Assembly (NCBI GenBank): GCA_035582835.1
Contig: JAYKAV010002585.1
Coordinates: forward strand, 408,664 to 472,663
Direction: 5' to 3'
Source of the DNA: Phoebastria nigripes
Lineage: Eukaryota > Chordata > Aves > Procellariiformes > Diomedeidae
Length of the DNA: 64,000 nucleotides
Positions 28,101 to 40,100 of this stretch are shown one piece after another. Under the pieces are notes generated by a model. That model did not search any database. It saw only the letters and a list, made by a program, of their open reading frames with translations, and had not been told where the DNA came from. Numbering within the stretch: the first letter of the stretch is position 1; each line of letters starts with the position of its first letter. The position numbers and the translations under genes were made by a program.

Positions 28101-31100
28101 ATGCAGTGTGTGGGGCAGGAAGGGGACCTTGTCACCTTGCTTCAAAAGGATGGTGGTGAGGGGCACAGGGCGTTGCTGGCATCAAGGAGGAGGGCACAAA
28201 TTTGAGAGTCTTGAGGAGGGCTCTTGCTTTTAGTAGTGAAATAAGACTCCTACAGAAGAGGCTGGGATGTGGCAAAATCTCCACTATCTGAGTCACTGCA
28301 GTGAAAAGGCAGCATCTGCATTGCATCACCTGCAGGAGGAGCAAGGGGAGCTTGAACGGGTACGTCTCTTCTGGCTGCACCCCAGGCACAGGTGCACAGG
28401 GACTTTGGGGAGGTCTGAATCAAAGCCTAGGTGTGAACCTCAGCATTTATCCCGTGTTTCTTATAAACCCAAATGAGTTCAGGAAGCCAAGACAAAAAAA
28501 CCCTGAACTTTGGGGAAGGTTAGAATCAGATGTAGACACTATGACTTCGGCATCTCTTGAGCAAGAGCACTTAGACTCTTGCAGTGGCCTTAGAGAGAGA
28601 GAGGAAGAAGCACCATGAATCAGCAAGGGACTGAAAAGTAGTCTGGAGAAACATATCTGTAGGCATTAGGAGCTGGGATTTTATTAACCTTATGATATCT
28701 ATCAGCCTTAAACTTAATATTGTAGTATATAGGCTGAGAGGAGAAGCAGCTTCTGGTAACCTGATGCTATGTGGTACCTCTGTTTAAACAGAGATGTTAG
28801 CAAAAAATATCTCCACCTTTCTGCCAGATATTGATTTTTTTCCACACAGCCTCTACTTCAGTGCGAGAGACAGCTCAGGCTCCAGTGTTGTGCTGGCTTC
28901 AAGTGCAGACTATCTCCTTTTCTGGCCACATGGGACTTGGCTGGATCCAGAGCCTGCCGTGTGGAACCTGCAGCCTAGTGGTGTGGTAGCAATAGCTTAG
29001 AGGCACTGGCCTGCCTTAGAGCAGGAGCTTGGAGGACTCCCCTGACCCAGGCAGGGATAGGCAGATAGGCATGGAGCAACAAAGCCATTTGAAAGGAGAA
29101 TTAGAGCCATCTGAAGTCAAAAGAAGTTTTCCTGAGGTTCATAAATGTTCTGCAGACACCTGGTTGATGTGGAGGACTGACATTCATGCTACAGNACTGT
29201 AGTCAGGGTGGTTTCTCTTAAGTTTTGAGTGCTGGAGCTTTCGCCCCAGTGAAATCCAGGGGTGCAAAGCAGGAGAGTCCATACAGGATTGATGCAATGG
29301 AAATATTTGCCTTCAATCTTTGGCAAATTCTGCACCACTTTTCAGAGCTCCATCCCAGCTGCTAAGTAAAACCCCAGGCACGTCTACCTGGGAGATGACG
29401 CTTAAGAGAAGCTGCACTTTGGAGTCTGATGGATGCAAAGCATCCAGCTGAGTTTGAAATAGTGAATTCATCACCCAAGCTTTTGCCTTTTCTGTTTGGT
29501 CCCTGGAGTAATGGGGAGGAGGAGGAGTATCTTCTCTGGTAGGGAGGGGTGGGCTGGCTCAAAGGTGGTTTGGACGAAGCCAAAGACCAAGTTGAGGAGG
29601 AGGGCGGGATGGAACAGTCAACGCATTTTAGAAAATGTCACCTTGGAGACTTCCTTGGTTTCACCTGTCTTTCGTTGCCTCCTTCAGAAACACCAAGCGC
29701 ACTGCGGAGGTGTGGATGGACGAATTCAAGCAGTACTACTACGCGGCTCGTCCCGCAGCCCAGGGGAGGCCTTATGGAAAGTAAGTGTCTTTCTCTGCTG
29801 CCTGTGCCCTGCCTGCTGCAGTGGGTGTTCATGGTGACGTTGCCCTGCTGCGGAAACCCGCCTGCATTGTTTCTGTAGTAACGCTCAATTAAATGCTAAT
29901 GGTAGGCAGATGCTATGAGCACAGCAATGAAACATACAAACAGCTAGTTTATATGCTGTGCTGGTTTATCCCAGTGAGCGAACCGAATCGAGATGGGGGA
30001 AAACCCCCTCTGCCTATGTCCTGCCCTTGGCATTAGGTACAAGTACTTTGGTCGCAGAGCAGAGTTTGCATGGGAGAGTCCAGAGGTCTCGCTGGCAGCT
30101 GAGGGGCAGGAAAATCATCAAATTTTGAGCCCAATAAGGCTTTATTGGAAAGGAGCAAGTGCTTTGTATTCAGGGAGTTTGCCATTCATTCTGTGAACAG
30201 TCAGAAACGCCTCCCTGTCAGGAGGGCTGTAAGTATTTGTGTTAATTTCTCGTTTTCATATGCTCTTCCTTTCCTTAGAAAGTTTCCTTTGGACCACAGC
30301 AGGTTCCAAATCCAACCCCAAATTCCTTCCGGCTACTCTTCAGTTTCTAAGATAAATAAATTGAAATNCTGGTGACTAACCTATTTCCACTGAATTCATA
30401 CCCTCTTCCCATCCATCAGCATGGACTGATGTAACAGCTCTGTCCCGCTAAATACAGGAGGGTGTAGAGAAGGTAGACTATGCGAAGGGAAGGTACTGGA
30501 GGCTTCCTACTGCTCTCTAAATGCCAGCTCATAACAGCTCCACGGGCAGAGGCTGGCCCAGGGAGGAGCTGGAGTTTGGAAAATGTCACTATACAGCATG
30601 ATCCCTCAGCAGAGATTTTGCCCTGGTTAATGAAAGAAAGAAGTATTTCACCATGTGATTAACTTCTGCTGACTTAAAGGCATGTTTAGGTGCTCTTGGA
30701 AATCAAGGCCTTCTGTAGTCCTGTAAACTAAGAGTAACTTACAATAGCATGTATTAATTTCCTAGTACATTAATATATTAAATAAATACTTATTGCATAT
30801 AGTAGATAGCATACATTTTTTTACTAATCATTTTTAAATGACTGTACTTTTCCATGAACCTTTTCATCCACCAAACTCCAGGCTCCTTCTTAAAATGGCA
30901 ATATGTCATCATGCCATTTTACCAAGTGAGACCTCTAAAGAGACAGAGACCAAAACGACCGCCCAACCTCGTGCAGAAGATAGCAGAAAATAGAGCTTCT
31001 GATGCTCTTGTGTTTGCTGTCTGTGCATATCTGTTGGGTTTCTCTCAGCCTCCCTTTTTGGTGCATTGGGTCTCACCTTCATGATTTCCATTATATCTCT

Positions 31101-34100
31101 ATGATGTTTTCTTCCCACAGCGTCCAGAGCAGAGTGGAGCTGCGGAAGAGGTTGAAATGCCACACCTTCAAGTGGTACCTGGAAAATGTTTATCCCGAAC
31201 TTCGGTATGGATGTGCGATCTCCGCCTGTCTCTAACAGGCCAGCGGGATGCCCCATCCCTCCTGCCCCACAGAGCTTTCCTCTGCCCTTCCAGTTCCCAC
31301 ACCTCCCCCCGCCCCAGAGACACAGGCACGCCCTCCCTTGGGCTTCACAGAAGGGCATAGTGAATTTTGTGCTGGCTTTAAACACAGGTTGCTCACAGTG
31401 TGACATGGTTCATTTGTGATCCTGCTTTCTCTAAGCAGTCTTATAGACTCCGTGGCTCTTTGCTGCAGGGCTGGTGAGGGGCAAAGCACCAGTTATTTCT
31501 TTTAGCTCTTGGGGCTTCCTCGGGTATCCTCCTGCCCATGCTGCGGGACAGGTGCTATAGGGAAATAGCCAGTTTTCCTTACAAAGGTATCCCAAGGTGG
31601 AAAATCCAGCGTAGCCTCTGGTGGGTTGTTTCAGTACTTATGGACTCTTGCTTACAAAAAAAGCACCTAATTTCCAGTCCTTTCACACTGTTCTGTGATA
31701 CTCAAGGCTTCTCTCTTGTGAAACCATCCGCTTTAGGAGTTTATGACCTGTATTCAGGTGGCTCTGCCTTACTCCTAGCCTAATGCTTTGCCTAATATGG
31801 CACTTCCACAGTTGCTTTTGCGCAGATCCCTTTTAGTCACCAAAATTACTCCAGAAACCATTGCATCCATTCCCCCGGTCACTATCAGGAACCATCCTCA
31901 AAAAGGGTGCAATTATTTTGGAGATACCTCCAGGGGCCTGCTGGTGCAATATCTGAGTGCAGAATCACAGTGTGAAAATGATTTATAGCTGTTTTCTTGC
32001 TTTTTTGCCATGCGTGGCATTGCACAGCAGCATTCACAGGGAATGCCAGGGCTCTGTGGCGGTTTGTTATAAAGTTCCCCACTCCTGTAAGCTGAAGGCT
32101 GACCTTCAGCCTGCTCACAGTCTATTCCTTGCTCCTCTGTTTGCCTTGTGCAGTGTTATTTATTTTTTCCTCTTAGAAAGGCCGGCCATCCATCTCCGAG
32201 TGCTGCTTCTGCAGCATCCCTGTCCATGTACTGCTCTCAGTGGTTCAGTATTGTAATAGATCTTGCCACTCTCATTTTCTGAAGGTGAAATGGTGCGACT
32301 GCACCCTCCTTACCCCACTGAGCCTCCCTTTGAGTACTCTGTGCACGTGGGGGAGTAGGGATGTTGTTTTCATGCTGTTCCCGCAGGATTCCCAAGGAAT
32401 CGCTCTATCAGACTGGGATAATCAGGCAAAGGCAGAGCTGCCTGGAGTCGCACAAGTCTGAAGCCCAAGAGTTCCCCGTCCTGAGCTTAAATCCTTGCAT
32501 CAGCAGCAAAGGCACAGCAGCAACAGCACAGGTGAGATGTGTTGCCTATCCCCATGATGCCAGCGGGAGAGAAGGCTCCGGGACAGGTTCAAGGTGATTT
32601 CCTAAGTTTGCTAAAGCTCTGTTGGAGGATTACCCATTCTGCCAGCCCCTTTCCTAAGGTAGCATGTAGTTAAACCCTGCTAAGTACTCCTTACCTCGTT
32701 GGAGGCCCTGGGCAGCAGCAGGGACTGGTGCAGGAGCCACAGTACAGCGTGGACTGCTTATCTCTGCGCTAGCCTGCGCTGAGCACTTACTGCTGCTCAG
32801 GAACGCCACGTGCCGTTCATCTGCAGAGATCAGAGAAAGACAAGGAGAACTATAATTTCCTCTCATCTTTCAGCCTTATTTCTTTCAAAATGCACTGAAT
32901 TGCAATGGTATTTATAACTTCATAGTCTGCATTCTCTCAATATTAGATTGCCCATTAAACTAGTGAGAATTTAATAAGGATGATCTTGGNTTTTTTAATC
33001 TCACTGAGATGAGAAAAAGCCATATGAATCATTGCTCTCAAAAGCATATTCTATGAAATGTTAGAGCCAAGAGCAGGTACATGTGCCTTGCAGCAGAGTC
33101 GCTGGAGCAAGACCCTGAAGACACGGCTTCAAAACCTGCCTTTGCTTCAGGCTCCCTTTGTGATTTTGGGCATGTCAGGAAGTTCTCTCACTGTTCCCAC
33201 CTATAAAACAAGGAGGGTAACAATCACTCGCTTCTTCGGTGTGCCGTGAAATAGTTTAATGGGCAAAGGTGTGCTTGCTTCCACTTGACTGTACGTCCTT
33301 AACTCTCATGGTTACACATTCAAACCAGGTAGCTATGCATATAAAAGGCCCAGCCTGGAGATGCTGCTGAAAATGTCCCTAGTTTGTATGTGCAAATGAA
33401 GCATGTCATTATGTGCATCTCTTTCGCGTACAGTTGCATGCCTNCCTTTAGTCAGGAAAATAATATCTGCTTCACAGTCTGGTAAAATCAACAATGACTA
33501 CTTGAATTTTAGTCAGTTCAGAAAATACAGTGAATATAACTGCAAGTACCGCATAGTTACAGTTCTTATGGTTTAACTGGTTTCCAGGTTTTAGAATTCT
33601 TCTTCTTTCTTCCACTGCTACATGGACTTCTTACACAAACAGCAAGAGAAGTGAGCTGATGAGAGCAGATCATCATGTTTTGCAGGGTCAACTCTGCTGA
33701 AGGAAAAAAAAATGTTTTAGTGACAATTGCAACTTTCAATGAATTGGATGTTTGTAAAAAAATCTGGGAAAATCAGAATGGAAAATGCTGCTGCAAGCTA
33801 GCATTTCNAAATGAAATGGCATCGGTCTTTCTGAAATATCAATTTGATGTGATATTTTAAAATGAGAAATGTCATGCCAACAAGTTGGATTGTTTCATTC
33901 CCATCAAACACATTTTGTTTTGACATTTCTGTGGAGTAAATTTTTGGAATTTTTCATGTCACAAACTTTTCATCTTCCCATTCTGATTCTGCAGCAGTTT
34001 GCAATAGGTCAACACTTCCCACTGGATGGCAACTCCATTTCTTGTGCACATCCAGGACTGACTCTGCAGGGGAACAGAAAAATGCATTACAGACAGATTG

Positions 34101-37100
34101 CTGAATAGCTACACTCAATACACAGGCAGGAATAGAGAAAAACCTTTTCCTTTTATCTTCCTCCGTCTTTCTAGGATAGTTCTTTGTTACTTGTAGCCAT
34201 GGAGAATATTTCAGATGAAAGCAGGATATTTAAGTTTTCATTGTGAATAGAAACTTATATTTTAATTACACAATTGTTACAAGAGCACCTGAACTTGTGG
34301 ATGACATGGGGGTTATAGTTACCAGGCTGTGTAGGATAGATTATGCAGCAGTCCTGAATGCTACTTAGTTTCGTATTTGGTATACCAGAATAGAGCAATA
34401 ATCTTCACTTTTAACATACTGAAGTCACACTTTGTTTACCCTAAGCTTCATTATTTGAAAAATAGGCTTAGCTAAATCAAAGCTGTGCTTTCCTGGCATT
34501 CAGTAAGTACTATGGAAATATTCTGGCCATCCAGATCCTTTTTTATCAGTGTTAGTAGCATTAACTTGGTTGCTTGATTGCCCTTCTGTAGCTGTCTCCC
34601 TGCTAGGCTCCCCAAGCCCTTTACCAACATTACATGCATGAAGTCCTGGGACTGGGTGTGAGAAGATCTGAGCTGTCATACATCACCATGGTTTGAGGAG
34701 AGAGGAACAGGAGCTGTCAGATGGCAATCAGTTGCTCTTTATTTTTGTTTTTTCTATCTGTAGTGCAGGGGGAGGGTGTTGTGAGCCCTCTGGCCACATC
34801 CATAGTTTAGGTAGATTGAGAAGAGTACTCTGTGGTGAGATCAGATTTAAACTCCTAGCAGATCTCACAAACCCTCCCTGGTGGTGTCTGGTGTTAGGCC
34901 TGAATTACTAAAAGGGGCACTGAGGCACAAGAAGACCCCTCATCTTTGTGTAGGAGAACTCTGTCTTCTCATCCCTGGGATCCACTTGGCCCTTTCCTCT
35001 CCAAAAGGTCTGGTAGCAGTCAGGGCAAGCTCTGTCCCCCGAGGTGGCTCTCGGAGGGACCTGCTCTTGAGATAGTGACTGGCAGAGATCTTTGTGCAGT
35101 GCTGCCCATCCNCAGGGCACAGCAGGCTTTGCCTTTGCTCCTGCCCACCAGAGCCTTGGTACTCTGTGTCTTGTTGTGTCTCATTTGCTAAATGAACTGA
35201 TTGATTTAATTTTTCACAAGAGAAATTCATCTGAGGGAAAATAATTGATCATAATTTTGCCCTGGTCTATCTGATGAAGACGTGAGTAGTTGGGTTTTTT
35301 TCAAACTAAGTGTCAGTTGATATTAGTCCATAGATCTTCGGAATAGACATCTGACTCTGGGATTTATTTAAATCATTAGCAGTTTCAGGAAACCTGACAT
35401 ACTTCAGATAAAAAAGCAGAAGACACTTTGGCCTGGATACTCACACACATGTAAGCAGTAGCCACAAGATGAATGTAAAGTTTAGCCATCTCCTAGACAA
35501 GCAGGGAAACAGTGGGAAGATTGCAGCACCTGTTTCCCAGGCCTGCACCCCAAAATATCTGGGCCTTGGAGTTGAGTGGCTGCCATTGCATTTGGGTGGC
35601 ATGTCCTTGACGCTTATTGTGAAGGAAATGCAATGTGATAATCTGCCTGATGTGGCACTGAAGCTTACCCCAATTGGCTCGAGGACCTCTGTGGGCTGAC
35701 TAGATCTGCTCTTTCTTTGGAGAACATTTAGCATCTATCCAAACTAACCTGACAGTGTCCCTCCTGGGACATCTCAACCATAAAAATTCTCTTCTGACCT
35801 TCCTCCCCTCAAAAGTCGTCGTTCTTCTCCTCCATGGGCATGTGCTGCCCCAGCTGTAGGCCAGCTGGAGCTGCGGGAGCTGGACTGAGCCAGCAGAGCA
35901 GAGGGGCTGGCTGGCAGCAGTGTCACCTCTGCACCCGGGCTGCCGTGGGCACCTTTTGCCTTTTGCTTTCCCTCTCCTGAGACTTGCGTAAGAGCTAATT
36001 GCATCCAAGGGCCCTTTGATGAGTGAAGCACTTTGGTATCCTTAGGTGACCCATGCAGTCATGCACCTTGGGAAATCCTTCCCCGTGATTTTAAAAAGAT
36101 AATAATTGAGGGCTGAGGTTGTTCCTGGCTTCTTCAGAAACATTTTTCTCTAGCTGCTACCCCGGCTTTAGGGTACGGCTGACCTCTTGCAGAGCATATA
36201 CAGCTCTGTCATGTAATGCTGGGCTCCCATGGGGCTGCTCCTTGCTAGGCTGAGGGGCTCCTTTCTCCTTCTGCCAGCCAGGCTGTGCCAAGCCAAAGGT
36301 CACATTTTAAAATAATTTCCTCAATTCACAATGATGCTGAGTAACAGTGACAGGTGCCTGCTCGAATGATGCTAAAGCCTTGAAAAATAGTCGCAAGCCT
36401 CAGATGGGGGCTAGCATTATCTGACGCTTCGGAGGAGGGGGATTGCTGGTTGTGGTGTGCAGCTGGTAGCTCTGCTCGCCCAGTCCACCCTCTTCCTCCT
36501 TGCTCCACCACCACTTCATCAGGAGCTGCTTTGTCTTTGAAAAGGCAGGAAATCTTGATCTCAGTTTCACCTCGTGTGTCTGTTTTTCCTTGGTGCCAGG
36601 GGTCAGCTCTCAACCCTGTTGGCGTCTCTTCAGGCCAGTCTGCAGCCCTGAAGCCGTGTTAGCTCCTTGAAGGTCTCCCTTCTTAGGAGTACCCTGGGCT
36701 GCCCNGTTCACCACAACCGCCGGGGTGTGAAGCTCTGCTGTTGTTACTGCTGTGCTGGCCACGTGAGTGCTCAGTGTACCAGGGTTTAGAAGATAAAGTA
36801 GTTTCTCATGGGAAAAAAAGCAGGAATTTTCATCCCAACTGATACAAATAGGGAAAAGATGGGGTAAGATAAAAATTTGCATGGCCATTTGCCTGTATTC
36901 TAACTCAAAGCTTTTCATGGATTCTGTGGTGTTCAAGTGACTTACTTTTTTTCCCCAGAATTTCTTCATTTTCTGCATCATTTTCTCTGGCTTTCATCTA
37001 GGGCTGAAAAGAGACAAGACATGATTAGAACTGGATAAAACATTTTCAACAGGACTGGCTTCCATAAAAGGCCATTCTGCCAAAATAGAAGAGCCATGTG

Positions 37101-40100
37101 AAAATGTGTCAGTTTAGATAAAGACAGCAGCAGGACAGGCTGGGGGCAAGAGGGGAGGATCCAATGTCAGCTATCGAGTTGATGCATGCATCTAGCTCTG
37201 TAGGCCTCACTTCTGATGATGAAGAACAGCTTACAAGAGATGGTTACCACCACCCTGTCTATCCCATGGTGCTTTGCTGAGTGAGAGGGTGGTCCTGCCT
37301 TGAGAGGATGTGAAGATCGGCAAGGCTTGAACAGAGCCTAGTCTGGAAAAAAAGCATGGAGAACCTCTGGGAGGAGCAGTCCTCCATGAGGTGCCTCAGT
37401 GAAGCAAGGAGGTTAAGAGGTCAAAGCAAAAAAAAAAAGTCCCATGGCCTGAGTTAGTTGGGGGATTCAACATGTACATGAGTTACAAGATTAGCTTGCT
37501 GCTGCTGCGGAGCCTCATGGGTGCAGCTCAGGTCTTGTCCTGAGCTAAAATGACAAACAATTGGTTAAAAATGTAAAGCCGGCGCAGGCGCTGAGAACAG
37601 GTGTTGGAGCTTGCCCTGTAGGGCTTGGTTCTTCACAGATGCAGGACTAATTTGGCACCTGATTTCCCAGGCTGGTAGTTTACACAGCAGCTGGCAGCGT
37701 GCATGGTTGGGATGTCTGGAACGTGTTCACTGTAGGATGATGTAAACTCTGCTCTGTCTGACAAGGAAGAAGTAGTTGCCAGAAGGCCCTCTGAGTGCAG
37801 ACTACGGCTTTGAAAATTAATGCCTGTTATGTGCCGAAATCCTGGGCAGCTCTCGCTGAGAAGCCTGTGGGCAGGCTGTTCAGAAAGCCAGGTTTGATTT
37901 CCATTAGCGGGCTAAGAAACATGGGGTGTGAGGATCACAGTGTGAAGTCCTTGTGGATCCGTGTCTGCTGTGCAAAAGCGTGTTTTCCCTTCCAGGTGGC
38001 TAAGAACCTGAATGAAGTGGGATTTATATTCCCAGGAATTAAATGCCTGTAGCTGGCTATTTTGAAGTTGGGGAGAGGAGTTAAAGCTGCTGATGGTGAC
38101 AATTACTGAAAGGGTGGAAGCGTTTTCCTGCTCTAATAACTCATGCTAATGCAACCCAAAGCCTCCACCATTCAAAGTCGGGGGGAGCTGCAGGCATCCC
38201 AGCTCCGAGATCAGGGCAGCCATTCTTCACTTCCCCCTCCGGCACTCAGAAAGGGTTGCAGTCTCCCAGGAGCACCTTTTACCCTTCATTTTTCCAGACC
38301 CAGCCTAAACGGTCATGCGTTTCAGCACTGCCTTCCCCTCCATTGCCAACAGCCCTGCTCACTTCACTCCTCCCGGAGCTCTGACTCCTCCGCATCTGAG
38401 CTCTCAACTGTTTTGCTTTCTCTCTGCACCTTTTCTTTCACAGCAGCTTTTTTGCATAGCCCATACCCTGTCAAAGCATTTGCCTTGGCTCTTGGGGCCT
38501 ATTGTGGAAACCCTCTTGCTCCCTGGCCTTGCTCTCTCCAGCGTGGTTATTGCCCTCTGCTAGTGAAGCCAGCCTGCTGTTTGTCCTCCAGTCCTGCTCC
38601 CCTGCCCTGCCGTGGCTCAGCAACCTGCTTTCCATTTGCTCCCACTGCTGCTCGCCTGACTACTGTCTCAGAGCTTTTTACACAGCAGGAGTTGATCCTG
38701 CTTTGCACCCTGGGTAGAGGCCCTCAGAAACACCTTCAAGCCCTAATTTTAAAGTTAATACTCTCACAAAGTTATAAGCAAAAAACTTGTTCCAGAAGTC
38801 ACTCTCTAGTGAGAGTAAAGCATAGTTTGTGGTTTCCCATAAGCCGAAGCAGCTCTTGTCTGCTTGTGTCCACACAAATAGCAGGGAGACATCCCTGCCT
38901 GGACAGTCTTAGATCCTCAGGAGGTGCTCTTGGGTAATATGAGCACAGGTGAATGACAGAAAACGTTCAACTGGAATAAACGTTGGAATAAACTTCTGTG
39001 AAATACTACTGGGCTAAGCAGTGTATCTGTACATACATGATGCTTTGTCCAGTACATTTGGAACTCCTGGTCAAACTATCAGCCTCTTCTCTTTTTCTCC
39101 CAAGAAAACATCCATGCATGGAAAAGATGATAATCCCAGAGAGCTTTACACTGGGCAAAGTGTCTCTGCTCCCAAAAAGATTATTTCTTGGGCTGAGGAG
39201 CTGATAAAGAGCAGGGGAACATGAAAAGCAGCATGAGAAAAAAACCTCCAGGACGGCCCAGGGGAGCAGGAATAGCAGTGGTCATAGCAAACCAGTAAAG
39301 CAAATGTTTGGAGTTCAGTCCCGCTCCTTTGCTATAAAGGGGAGCTTTACCCCTGATTTTTGTGATATTTGGCAACAGAATCCCGGGAATTGCAAACATT
39401 TGCTATATATCACCTCCTCTCTCCCGCTGCTAGCTGCAAAGCATTTCTGCTGCTCTTCCTCGGAAAAAGAGGATGACACATTGTGTGGTTCCACCTTTCT
39501 GCCTCTGTTGCCATTTTTCCATCCCCCTGTTCCCCAACCACAGTCCAGTTCTGGCTATGAAATCCTTTGCCTTGTGAACCATTTTCTTCCAGCAGCTTTT
39601 GTAGACGTTTTCTTTGGTACATACAGTCCCCCCAATGACAGCTGCAGTTTTGGGGAGGCTTGAAACATCCTAGTGACCTGTCCTGGTGCCTCTTGAAGTC
39701 AATGAGGTTTGTGCTTGGTTTCTGAGGGGGCAGGATCCAAGCTAAAGTGTTTTCTTTCCGGGTAGAAGAATACCAAGAATCAACCCTGATCTCTCACCTC
39801 CTTTCTTTTTCCTCCTTTTTGCAGGAATGGACATACACATACAACCACCAAGTCCGCCAGCAGCAGCTGTGCTTGTCTGTGTACACCCTCTTCCCCGGTT
39901 CCCAGGTGCTGCTGTCACCTTGCAAAGAAGGTGACAACAAGCAGGTGAGCTCTTTCATTGATTCCCCATTTTCTTTGAAGTTCCCTTTCTTTCAGCATGG
40001 TATTACTGCACATCAAATAGCCCATGTGCTCTGACTTCCTCTGGGAAGCACCGTCTATCTGGGAGTACTGACTCTGGCCTGTTTGGCCCTTTGCCTCTTA

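Larger units (their letters stand above)
32532..39824 (+). other. GALNT14 intron, 7.3 kb (K to L)
   Basis: Contains a MIR-like relic at about 33085-33265 and a possible weak MIR fragment near 34885-34960. A CT-rich 264-codon open frame at 38143-38937 is judged fortuitous. A short segment near 39690-39742 (TTGAAGTCAATGAGG followed by GGCAGGATCCAAGC) recalls old L3/CR1 repeats. No exon is recognised. AT content is visibly higher from about 32.9 kb. Confidence 0.75.
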
